Below are positions 12,363 through 24,500 of a DNA stretch of 64,000 nucleotides, in pieces (position 1 is the first letter of the stretch; each line of letters begins with the position of its first letter). The notes under the pieces were generated by a model, which had not been told where the DNA came from, did not search any database, and saw nothing but the letters and a program-made list of their open reading frames with translations. This DNA comes from Sweltsa coloradensis. Lineage: Eukaryota; Arthropoda; Insecta; Plecoptera; Chloroperlidae. The stretch covers positions 62,001 through 126,000 of the forward strand of contig JAMZAV010000161.1 in NCBI GenBank assembly GCA_024449915.1, in the 5' to 3' direction. The position numbers were made by a program, and so were the translations under genes.

Positions 12363-12435
12363 GAGCTAACGGGTATCGAACCCCAACCCTCCATGCGGTA
12401 GACTTAATGCTTACCAATAGGCCATGCAAGCCACG
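12363..12435 (-). ncRNA. tRNA-like sequence with Pol III signals
   Basis: On the minus strand a box-A-like TGGCCTATTGGTAAGC is followed by box B GGTTCGATACCC and then a T run (ACTTTTTTAT). It is tRNA-sized, but I could not close a full cloverleaf, so it is more likely a tRNA-derived SINE head or pseudogene than a working tRNA. Confidence 0.4.
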
Positions 12436-12544
12436 TAGATATTGTCCCAATAGCTGCTACTAAACAAATGCTATCGATATTTTAAAAATCACATTTTTAT
12501 TTATTGTAGGATTAAATCGCAATGGATCTAGCTGATTTAGTTAG

Positions 12545-12715
12545 CAGTTCTCAGTAAACTCGTCCTGGATGTCTGTTTAAAATTTCAGCCCAATCTCTTC
12601 AGCGGTTCGGCTGATTTTCGACGTAGGCCTACAGACAGACAGACAGACAGAATCACAGAATGAGATCCGTTCGAGTTGAATGGAGACACTCGGTCCGTCC
12701 GCTTCCTCGTTTAAT
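12545..12715. repeat. Dispersed repeat with (CAGA)n
   Basis: Contains CAGACAGACAGACAGACAG and the phrase 'TTTAAAATTTCAGCCCAATC' next to 'GCGGTTCGGCTGATTTTCG', similar in layout to repeats at 8.6, 41 and 63.9 kb (simple CAGA/TTTG run plus a 'GAAATTTT' block). Family unknown. Confidence 0.45.
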
Positions 12716-13020
12716 TAATTTTTGAAACTCTGTTAATTTGTTTTTAATCAATAGTGATCAATGCAATATTTTGTTGTAGCTCCTCTCAGAAATAGTATTA
12801 CCCACACACTTGACTATCTTGCATGAGGTACTAGATGCTGAACAGAACGGTATACTGTACATAATTGAGCGGGCAACTGGAACTGAACACTTGACAACAA
12901 ACAACTGGAGAGCTATGACCATACCTCATCAGTCATCACTCATCACTCATCAGGATTAGAATAATAATTCCCTAGTTATTAGTGTTGATGATTGAGATAT
13001 GGACACCAACAGCTTACCTA

Positions 13021-13135
13021 ATTGGTAGGTTCCTGGGTGAGACTTGTAGATACATAATATACAAAGAACAAGGTCAAAATATTTTTGTATATTATATGTG
13101 TCTACAAGTCTTGTGTTGTTGCCTACCAAGATCCA
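13021..13135. repeat. Hairpin repeat
   Basis: AGACTTGTAGATACATAATA with ATACAAA pairs with TTTGTAT and ATTATATGTGTCTACAAGTCT, centred at about 13075. Outer bases (GGTAGG / CCTACC) extend the pairing. Confidence 0.6.
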
Positions 13136-13536
13136 GTTAAGCAGTTGGTCTATCCAAATCACAAACCTTAATCTAGCTAGCTGATAGACCTCTGTGTAAC
13201 AAAACATTATAGTTGTATAGTATGGTTGTTTGTTGTGATAACCAGAACTATAGTATTATTTTTTTATTAAAACTACAGATGCACAACGCTAAATTATAAA
13301 TTATCGATAATCGAAGGTGACTGTATTCTAATATCGAACGATAATCGTGAAACGCAATTAAGTGCTTACTGCTCTACTGACTACTGAGTGATTGTGTATT
13401 ATTGAGATTAAAAAAGTGGAAATCACCTGTTGATACCTATTTAGAAAAAAGTGTAGGTATATAACAGAAATTAAAAGCATGGAGGACGGCAATGACATTC
13501 AATTAATATGCTAGACTGTCAGTATGGCCGCAAGAA

Positions 13537-13850
13537 GCGTGCCAATTAGAAGCCACCATGAAGGGGGAAAACAGCCATCTAATTGTACGTAAATTTGTGC
13601 ATATTTATATACAGATGACTGTGCTTGCCCATCTGCTCAACAACAAACACAACAAATGGTATTTTGTACTCCTACCACAGCCACTTAAATCGGCAGATTA
13701 GCCAAAGAATGATGTAAATTTTCACCCACTTTTGTTTTTGTTTTATTCGTTGCGACAGGAGATTGCGCAAGATCATTGTAATTAAGGAATATGCGCATTA
13801 GCATGGCGGGGCTTATTTCCCCCCTTCATGATGGCTTCTAATTGGCACGC
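13537..13850. mobile_element. MITE with 34-bp inverted termini
   Basis: GCGTGCCAATTAGAAGCCAC and CATGAAGGGGGAAA on the left mirror the right arm ending GGCTTCTAATTGGCACGC. 314 bp, no coding capacity. The phrase AATTAGAAGCCAT recurs at 35.49 kb. Confidence 0.7.
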
Positions 13851-15376
13851 TAGCGCTCTGGGTGAAGGATCGGATACTGAGCGTCTTAACGCTTTGCTAC
13901 GCAATATGTCATTGGCTAAGGGATAGAACGCATGTGTGTAGTGGTTAACATTATCTAGCATGTTGGTATAGGAACTAGGAAGGTGGATGGATGCTATGAT
14001 TTAGTACAGGAATTTGAAATAAATATGTTTTTTTTTATCTATTTATTAATGAAAATTTCTTTATTTTATCTTCGGTTTTACAATAGAAAATTTGTATAAT
14101 ATATTTCATTGTTTGAATTGCATTCAAAAATGGTTTTTGTAATTATCCTGAAACCTTGGACAATAATTCTGCATTTTAATTTCAAATCCGTAACTAAAGT
14201 TTTAAGTTTCTTGATTGTGCAGAACCTAATGTGTAAGTAAGGTTATATTTAATCATCCAAGTTTTAGAACTAGGTAATTAGTGACCCAATTTGCTGAGTG
14301 GTAAAAAACATGGCAGTGGAATTTATATCCCAAAATAGCAGGGGAACTATAGTTCGAGGCACCTTTAGAAGGAACCAAACCGGAAATCAATTTACTGTAT
14401 GGGTGGGGTTTATCTGCCCAGTTAATTTGAAAATAGCGAGTACATGGCAAAAACATGTGTAGCCTGTAGTCAACTGTGGGCCCTGGTGGGTAGCGGGGCG
14501 TGGGAGTGAAGCCAATCCCAGCACCCTTCTATCCTCGTTGACGACCCTCTTGCTACCCCAATTTTAATAGATTCTGACCTACGTAGCTGGTGCATGTTGC
14601 CATATTTTGCGTCGGTTTTTGTTTAAAATACAAACACATTTTTACACATACATCTGGTAGAGGTCCAAATGCGATAAGTGGACTGCCCGCAATATTTGGC
14701 AACACTCTAGGCTTTATTTCAAACTGCCCGCAATCAAATGTGCCCCTTCCAAACTTCAACCACTGCATCCGGTTTGGTTCCTTTAAAAGTTGCAATCAAG
14801 TATAGGAAGCATGGCTGAACATTGGTAACTAATTAGACTAGCCTTTATTTCTCTGTTCCACATTCTCCATATTCCATATTGGGAAACAGTTCTTCAAAGC
14901 CAAGGTTCTACAATATGATGGTCAACAACGAAGACTACCTTCAGCAATTGCAACATACAAAATACCAAATAAACCATCTCCACAGTAAATTTACTGGTAA
15001 ATTACCGTAGTTAGAATATTACACCAACATAAAAATTACCAAATTTATGGGATTTACTGCAAATTTACCAGTAACTTACCCTAGTTTTAATTTTACAGTA
15101 AATCCACATCATTTTGTAATCCAATTTAGTGTTTATTGTGTTAACAATATAATTTCTACCTGATAGGTCTTTGCCCAAAATTGCATCTCATTAGTTTTAA
15201 AATGTTTTTGATAATTATTTGTTTTTCATAATCTGTAGATGGGAATGGGTGATTAAATCAAAAAACATTTTATTCTTAAATACAGACTTTTATCCACTGA
15301 CGAAAAAGTTTATCAAAAATTCTTTGCGCCAGCCATGGTGTTTTGTGCGTCACGTTGTAAATGCTTGGTATTGCAG
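13851..15376. other. Upstream flank of the ZMYM-like exons, no exon assigned
   Basis: Contains small TTTACTGGTAAATTACCG / TTTACCAGTAA inverted repeats at about 14985-15110. ATGGCTGAACATTG|GTAACT at 14811 looks like a start plus donor, but its phase (2) does not fit the acceptor at 15376, so it is not called. Confidence 0.4.
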
Positions 15377-15565
15377 CGAGCTCCGCCGCCGAGGGTGGTT
15401 TTAGCCCCGAGGCTGTCGACACGAGCAACTTCGGAGAGGAGGACATGCTTCAGATGGCGCTCAAGATGGCGTCCGAACTAGATGAGCCTGCGGTCGACCT
15501 GGAAGCAGCGCTCACTCCCTCCACCATCACAGCACAGTCCAACACTTCCATAGAGCACAACGATG
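15377..15565 (+). CDS. ZMYM2/3/4-like: ZMYM-like gene, first exon seen in window
   Basis: The acceptor is TTGCAG at 15371-15376 and the donor G|GTAAGAG follows 15565. It enters with two codon bases (CG) and leaves in phase 1. It encodes an acidic segment including '[17 protein letters not shown]', which resembles a ubiquitin-interacting motif except that Ala stands where Ser is usual; this is inference only. GC content jumps sharply against the flanking AT-rich DNA, which supports coding. Confidence 0.75.
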
Positions 15566-18500
15566 GTAAGAGGCTTCAAGTTGTTGAGAGGAGCAAGCAT
15601 GCTCATTGTGATTTTTTTTTAAATCTTAATATGTGGGGAATTCTAAATAGTACCCTGAAATAGGTATCTGAATTGGTTTATAGAATAAGTGGTTTTGGCA
15701 AAGTTTTCTAACAATCCATCTCTAGGTGAAACTAATCTGAACTATCTAATCTTCAGTTAAAACTTGAACTTGTTGAAGTTTGCTCAAACTAAGCCTTATT
15801 CAGCTAAATGTGGACACTCCCTACCAATACTTTGGAACAGTCTTCAAATCCTACACCATTGATGGGGAACACATACTAGCCTGGGCATTTACCGTATTGG
15901 ACCGAATATAGCACGATCTCGAATATAACACGACCCCCAATTTTTCAGAATCATTTCAAGAAAAAAGAAAAATCAAAGAAAATTAAAATGTACAAGAAAC
16001 ATTTTTTTATTTACAATGCAATGAATGAATAGACTAAAGTTTCATTCTTACAATTCTTACGTATTTTTCTGTTTTGTATATGTTTGTGTTGCTATTCTTT
16101 AATAAACTCAACAGCCACCATCACTTTTCGAAGGGAAGCTGTTGGGTCCTATCTAACACCAGTGCATTCTTACAACAAAATATTTTGAACAATGTTAGGG
16201 CCTAGGCCTATGTTTTTTAACATGGGAGGCCAACCACAGTTCACCAGTCATATTAAGGGATTACAAATCGATCATTGTGACCTAGAATCGATTCGGGATC
16301 GATTCCCAAAAAAAAAAAACTTTTTAGTTGTACGCACAGTTGTTTTGGTGGTCATTTTCCGCGGAACCCGTGAATGTGATACGCGGCAACGTGATGACGT
16401 CACCCGCCCGTCTCACGGGATCGGCTGGCGTCGAGTGGGTGGGCGGGGCGATGCGCAGGAGTTGTATTGCGGGTGCCTATGTTCAAGCGCTATTTCAAAT
16501 GCAAGAGCGCGGAAATAACGCGAGTGCTGTTTTAGAGATGGTATTTTCGGAAAAAAACATCGCGCTATATTCGGTCGGATACGGTATAAAGATGGTCGAC
16601 CTACATTATTGCATGTATTGTGGTTGCTCAATATCATATTTTAAAGGAAAGAGATTTAAATGGTTTCTGGTTGACCATATTGTTCAATTGTCAATAGCGT
16701 CGGCACCGACAGAGTTGAGTTGGTTTGCCCACTGAAAATCAGTTTTGTGTCTGAATGGGTAGACTAAATACAGAATTATTTCATTTAATTTCAAACAAAA
16801 TTAAATTATATTTACCTTTGCTTGTAAATATTAGGCCCTATCTAATAATACTAAAATCTAATAAAAAAACTCAAGACTCTACTTAATGGTGTTAATTTTT
16901 AGTTATTGAAATCAGTTTTTATTACATTCCATTTATTTATGTTTTCTTATATAAATAAGACAACTAGTTGAGTAATTGCAGTTATGTAACTACAACAATT
17001 TTATTTTTTGCAGCGACAGAATCCGAGGCGGACGATCCAGAGCCGGTGGCTAACCTGGGTGAACGCTCAACCCGCGGACGGAAGCGAAACGCCTGCGCCT
17101 CCTCCTCCTCCTCCCGCCGCACGCCGCCCAGTAAGCGAGGTCGTCGTGTCAGTTCCGGCGGGGGAGATTTACCCCTGCTGCCCCCACCGGAACCCGCTAA
17201 CACCCCCCGTATCGAGCAGGAGAAACCGGACGCTAACATGTGTCTCAAGTACACGTTCGGAGTCAATGCGTGGCGACAGTGGGTGGGTACCCTTTTAACC
17301 GTTTTCAAATTGATAAGACAATTAAGCACTTCCCCTCCCCCCCCCCCCTCCTGTCCACCTTAATATTATTAACTTTTTTAAATTCATGTTTTTGGTGCAA
17401 TATTTCCTTTGCAATACTTCTTTTCATATGCCCACAATTGACATTATTCTTGTTATCGTGTGTTTTCTAATTATCCAGTAGAGATAGGACTCCTGTTCAC
17501 TCCGATCTATGCCATTTGGTATTTTGTCCCGTTCAACGATGTATGTACATTCAAAAAGATGTTTCCTGTCCTGCAATATATTAATATCAACTTTGTTCAT
17601 AATAATTATCGGTATTTCAAAGTAATGTTCCTATCCCTCCTTTTTTACTTTTGATACCATGTGAAACATTTGGTCAGTGAAACGCTTTTTCCAATGTAGG
17701 TATAGTGCATTCCACAGCGAGCTGAGAGTGCCTCAGGCTACGAAAGCCGGTTCCTTTCCCCAGCCGATGTTGGACATCCCCTAGAGTTGAATGGGGGGTG
17801 GTAAGGTTCTGAGATGTGGTATTCAGTGGAAGGGGGGAGGCAATAAAATATATAATTTAAAATGTGGTGCGTTCTTGACCTGCATTAATGGTATTCCTAA
17901 ATTACCATATCATTTCGTAAAACTATCGTTTAATAATATATTTCTGAAAATGCATGTTGTAGCAGTCCGTGTAGAACTTTTATAGTTGTTTTATAGTGGC
18001 ATGTACGCTTTAGCGCAAGTCTGCATATGGCTCGCGGAGTAGTGGCAAATGACCTATCGATATCGAATATTCTGCTCTATGAGTATTATGAGTTATGAGT
18101 ATTTCTCGGTGCTATTCTCGCAACTGATTTTCAGTGGGGTCAGGTCTTTTAATTTAAAGAGGAACGAATGAATTTTAATTTGTTTCTGGACAGTCACCAT
18201 TGTTGATACATAAGCAATACAAAATACAAATCATTGTAGATTGTGTCGTCTAACAATAATATAAAAATAAAGATAAAAGTATACAGTAACAACACAACAT
18301 GTAGATAAAAAACACAGCTACAGATATACCGATCCTGTATACATATTGATACAAAAATACATGTCAAAGCGTTTTTAATGTTAAGCCCTGTCGGCACCAC
18401 CGACACCAAACCCACGATATTTTGCATCGGAAGCAGAGAAATTAAACATTCATTCATATAAAAGCAAGCCACTGTCAGGGTGGTCATGATGTTCACAACT

Positions 18501-21500
18501 TTCGGTTGTATAAAAGGCTTTTTAGCTCCGTGAATTAAATAAAGAACTTTTATCGTCTATGCTTCCAGTTTATAGTAACTTGCTTGATAATGGAAATATA
18601 ACATGCACAAGAGGAAGACAATAACGAAGCAAATATAGGCGCATCGACGGATAAAGGGCGGTCATGAATACGGGTCAATCTCAGTATTGTGACGGGTTTG
18701 TTACGTTGGTTTATTCATGTTTCCTATGCCGATTGTTCCGGGTTTAAATCCCGGTACTGGCTGTGTTTTCTTTTTACTTCTTTCGATTTGGTATAAAAAC
18801 AATAATATGTTGCTGGTTACTATTTTGAAATTTTCCACAATAGAAAATTAACCGTCCAAATAATGACAAGATGGTGACAAAACATTTTGTTCGCAATCTA
18901 TCATGTTTTGACCACGTTTCTCCCAAGATACCTCCCCCCCCCCCACCCCACACACACTCACACATACAATGCAAATTATAACCAATGTTACCGTGGGCAA
19001 AAGTTTTTTGATAATATAACCATAAGATTGTTGCTATCTGTTTGTGAATTCCGTCTTTTACTGATAAACATCAGTTATAAATAATAAAATATGTCATTAT
19101 TGAGTCAATGACGAAATAAAAAGGTATTTTACGCGGGATTCGAACGCACGTGCGTTGGTGTCAAATATACGTAAATGTCATTTTTTTTCTTTCTTTCTTT
19201 CTTTTTTTTCGGGTTGTTTCGTAGCGGCGGTAGTGATATCTTTTTTTATACGTAAATGTGTTCCACTTGTTGTAGAATATGGTATGATATGAATATGAAT
19301 TTAATTCTTTTTAATTTTAATTTAAATATTTTATTAGTTGTGGATGTGGCTCTGAGTTGGGAAGGGTAAAATCGTTGTCAGACCTCAATAAACTTTATGA
19401 CAGAAAAGGTAGTTTACAACATGGCCATTGAAGGAAGGAAGGGATCGGCAAACAGACAACAATAACACAAGGACTCGAACTAGCTGCAACCCCTATTAAG
19501 ACGACACAAAGAAAGTTGGGGCTAGCCAAACTGTTCTGCATTTGGAAGCAACGCCAAAACAGCTACTCTCAGTTGACCCACTTGTCAAAGTCAAAGCTCA
19601 AACATATTTACATAGGCCTACATTGCAAAATTGACTTAATTGGTTCTGTTCTGACTGTATTATGATATTGATTGATAGTACATGCTACAAACTCTACTTT
19701 AGTTTGGCATTATTTCTTCTGACAGGATGCTGTCATGTAGCTAAGATACTACATATTATGTAAATATGTATTAAAATTTAAATAATATTGTGTTCAACTG
19801 TTCATTGATGTAACAAGTTAACAACCATGCTGTTATGCATTCTGTATCACTAAAATATGTATTTTGATTCACCAGGTCAGTGTTAAGAACAACGAACTGG
19901 AAAAGGCTGCCAGCAATAACCGGAAACTGAAACTATTCAAGCCGGAGATCCTACAACTAACGTCAGATGAACTCAACTATTCCCTTTGTCTATTTGTGAA
20001 GGAAGTTCGGAAACCAAATGGCACCGAATATGCCCCCGACACAATCTACTACTTAGTGTTAGGTATGAAACATTCATCTGCTCACTCTAAATATTTATCC
20101 TTCTCGATTAATGAGTTATTTAAGTTTGTTCTTTGTTTTTGTTACAGGTATTCAACAGTATTTGTTTGAAAATAGCAGAATAGACAATATCTTTACTGAC
20201 CCTTATTACGAAAAGTTTACAGAGTGTTTAGACGAAGTAGCTAAGAAATTTGCAGTTTTATACAACGATCAACGTAAGTATATATTTTTTTAGTACCTAC
20301 TTTACGTAATTGCTATGTTTTCATTCACTGCTTCACAGCAAATTTGATGTAAGAATTTTCAATTAGCTACCCCATATACAAAAGTGACCCATTGTTAATT
20401 GTCTCAATTAAATTGCTAATTACTGCTAAAAACTCTTTGGTATGTATTTGATAAATTTTAAAATGAATAACATTTTGCAAAATAATAAATAATAGTGGTA
20501 CCGTACTTACTACCTATGTACTAAAAAGATATAAATGCCTTGTTTTTATGCATATGCCTACAACTATTGATATTATTTTATTTTGTTTATTACATTAAAA
20601 CCGTTGCTCTTGCAGAATACATCGTAACAAGAGTCGAAGAGGAACATCTATGGGAAAGCAAACAGCTAGGCGCTCACTCGCCCCACGTTCTTCTCAGCAC
20701 TCTTATGTTCTTCAATACTAAACACTTCAACCTAACGGTAAGTATGGGGCTTAATAGGCTACTCCGCTACTGAAAACTATCACGTGTTTCAATACCGGTA
20801 TGTCACGTGAAACATCATCATTAATTATCTGTTGTCACCACATTCTATAGGGAACTAGCCTTGGTCTCAAATTCACGTTTTTCATTTTTTATTATTTATA
20901 GAACACAGTTAAATAAACTTCACAAATGAAAGATTTTTTTAAAAAAATCATCCGTGGTAACTACGGGGGTACAAAGTTATAGGGTTTTGAAACCCCGCGC
21001 AAACGCTCGTTCTTGGTTCAACTGCGTTACGTAGCTTGCAGCATGCTCATCGTTGTAGTTTGTATAAATACTACAACAACAACAACAAAAGCTCGACGAG
21101 CGGCCGTGCGCGGCAGCGAAGCCTAGAGGCAATCCAGTGGACCGTGCTCATCAATAATCGGACTATTTTGACAACAACACGAACGATGACAAAGATGACG
21201 ACCATGTGATTTTGACAGTGCGTCTACCCGACCTTGACTAGAAAGCGATTTATTTCTCATTGGTGGGAAAGAGCCACTGGTTATTTCTCTATGGTACAGT
21301 CATTCAAGGCTGCGCTAGGCTAGGCCCTACGCCCTAGGCTGTGTCTTTGCCCTAGGTTAGGTAAACCAATTCTATAAAATGTCCATTTGGATGCCCTAGA
21401 CACAGCCTAGCCTAGGTATAGGCCGAGGCATTTCCTGTATCCTTAGCCAAGTTTTTTTAGGTTGATGATGATGATATCATTTATATCATTGATGTTTGGT

Positions 21501-24500
21501 AGGGCTTTAGATTTTATATTTAAATATGCGCCTAGACCTGGGCGTAGTGATAGGCCTACCTCGGCCCTAGGTAGAAGGGCCTAGGTCTACCAAGAGGGCA
21601 AAGGCTACCACTGTAGAAACACCGGAGAAGATCATTTTATACACGTGCCAAAAGAACCAAACGACAAACAAGGCAAAAAGAATTGTTCAAAGCTGCAGCA
21701 CGAGAATGTTTTGAGGAGGACGCCCCCTCTACAAATTCACTCTACTGTTGTGAAGACCACTTTGATGCAAGTAAATATTATTGGTCTACTAGCTTTTTAA
21801 TTCACAAGTGAATTTCCTATAAGCTTCTGTTAGGCTCCGGCCAAATATTCTCGCAGCAAAATTTGCCTTGGGATTATAAGTCTAGGGCCTAAACGTAAGA
21901 GGCGTTTTCTCACATGGGAGAATGTCACAAATTCAATTTTTTTTAATATTTCCCCGCGAGAAAATGAGTTACGTATAGGTCCTAGGCTTATAATAATCCC
22001 GAGGTAAATTAGAAGCTCATAGGAAACTAACCTGCGAAATAAAAAAGTACTAGGTAGACCAATTAATATCATTTACTTACATGAAAGTGGTATTCACAAC
22101 GGTAATGTGAATTTGCAGCGGTAGGCTAGAGGCCCTACGACTCCTTGACATATTCTCGTCTTGTTGCGTTTTACCATTATTTTCACCTGTTTAGTTTTTT
22201 TGGCACATATATAAATACTTTCTCCGGTGTTTCTAGAGTGGTGTTTAAACACATCGGTACCTTACACCTTTTATAAAGCGCCATTTCTTTTAAATTCAAT
22301 CAAAAGGATCATTGAGAAACGATAGCAGGAATGACAGCGGGCGCAGTGACGGCAACTGTCTGCTAGGATGTGTTTGACCCACCGCCGACTGGATGGTAGA
22401 ATATCTACCATTTATATCTAGATAGCGGTGCGCCTTTGGGTCTGCGCTAGGCTGCGGTCAGCAGTCTGACGTCACACTACTTTTCGTGTTGTCTTTTGGC
22501 GGGAAGCCAGATTCAAATTTTAACGTTAAATATTGAGAAAAGTATTAACCTTAGACAAAAAAAACTTTTATGTTATTTTTTTTTAGATGTTATCTTTAAC
22601 ATATTCGATTTCTGGAATGAAGGCTAGTTCCCTATTCTCTTCTCTTTGCCGTTTCACATTGTTCCTCATAAACCTGACATCATTGTCGTGGTCTACCCCT
22701 TGGTCTCCTACCTGGAATTTTCAATTTTCCAATTCCATAATTCTTCTCGGTATTTGACATGTTTAAATAAGTAAATAAATTGTTGTGAATAAATTAATAC
22801 AATTTGTTTAGAGAACTGTAACTGCAATAGCTTACTCATACAATGAATATATATTATGGTTATCAATTTTAAGTGTTTTAGCTTAGTTGCAAAGTAGGGA
22901 CTGTTAATGTACAGTATTTTTTAACAATCAATATCCCTAGTGTACTTACCAGTTACCACTTACCACTGAACAAAAAGTTACTGAAATAGGCCAATCAGGC
23001 AATAATTTATTACTGAGACCCCATTTGTATTTTGAACTAGCATTCTATGCGGGTTGGTGAGTTACGCGGGCAAAATTAGTTGTGTAAATGGATGTAGGTG
23101 TAGCCTTAAAAACTATTTAAATGCCAAGTAAATTTTGCATTGTTATATCGGAGTTATTTTCCACATTTCCACTAGACGGTAGAAGAACACATGCAGCTGT
23201 CCTTCTCGCACATAATGAAGCACTGGAAACGGAACCCGAACCAGCCAGGAGGCGTGGCCAAAGTTCCGGGCAGCCGGAATGTTTTGCTGCGGTTTTATCC
23301 TCCCCAGTCGTCGTTAGGTAAGTGGAAATATTGATGTTAATGTAACGTCACAGCATTTTGCAATGTGCCCTTAGTAAAAATACTAGTTTGATATTTGCTT
23401 AGTCCAAGCTTTTAAGTGCTCTTTACTAGAGTGTTCAAAAGTGTTCAAACATTCGAATATTTCGAGTTCGAATAATAAAACAATAATTATCATTTAGACT
23501 GTCTGCATTTAATAAATTGACGCTTATTGAGATTTAAAATCTAATTCGAAATGCAAGTGTTGGAACTTTCCGATTGACGTAACACCCTAAATAGTAAATG
23601 CACTGCAAGTAATGTTGAGAAATAGAGTTTCCTGCTAGTGCACTTGATTTCTACATTCAGGCTCTGTTCTGCATTTGTTGAACTACTTGTTCAAAAGGAT
23701 TCGAATAGTTTGGAATTCGAATACAGGTAGTTTTGTTTCGAATCGAGTTTGAACACTTTATATGTTCGTTCAAATTTGGATTTTCGAGTACTTGCACACC
23801 TCTACTCTTTTCTACCTAGTTCAGACTTCAGCTACTATGTTCATTTGCTTCACATAATAATGGAAACATGTAAAGTTCCATTGAAATAGATCTGTCGTAA
23901 ACATTACATTACAAATTGAAATTAACCTTATTTCAAAAGAATATCTACGTAGTCAAAGTTTGTTCTTGCCTACCTGTAGGAGATTTATGTGTTTTCCATG
24001 ATGATCTGAATTGGGCTTTGCACGCAAAGCTTTCCGCAGGTCGTGCCACCGTAGTACCGGCGACCGGCCGTAGCTGCTACAGATCGTCAACATAATAGGC
24101 CATGACAATGACTCACTCTGCGTAGTTCTTTGGGCACGGCAGTGTGGATTCTCTAGACTGGGCTCTGTACTAAGGTGGCGCTACGAGTGTGAGAAAGTGG
24201 CAGTGCAACGGCCAATTGAATCATTGACAGATGTAAAATAATAAACAAGTTCAGTAGTAGACTCTTGTTATAAAGCAGTATTGCTACTAGGGATGACATC
24301 GGGTACTCGGGTACCCGACTCCTGTTGGAGTCAAAAAGTCGGGTAATGATAAATTGTATGAGATTGTACTTGTTGTCTCGTTAGTCGTTATCTTATCTCA
24401 AAACGTAAACATAACAAATTGGCGAGAGTCTTGGCCGGGCCAAGAGACAAGCAAGTTAGTGATACGTAGCGGGTGGAGGGTGGGGGTGGGGGAATGGCCG

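Noticed and set aside
12900..12960. CTGATGAG on the minus strand as another hammerhead core
   Set aside because: No GAAA box, stem II or stem I partner nearby; it is part of an ATCACTCATC simple repeat. The CTGATGAG at 31271 fails for the same reason.
14811..14824. Possible first coding exon of the ZMYM-like gene (ATGGCTGAACATTG before GTAACT)
   Set aside because: Its phase (2) does not match the phase 1 acceptor at 15376 and it would leave no room for MYM fingers.
16192..16735. 108- and 135-codon plus frames
   Set aside because: Within the TACCGTATTGG MITE and a SINE fragment inside an intron; no conserved protein features.
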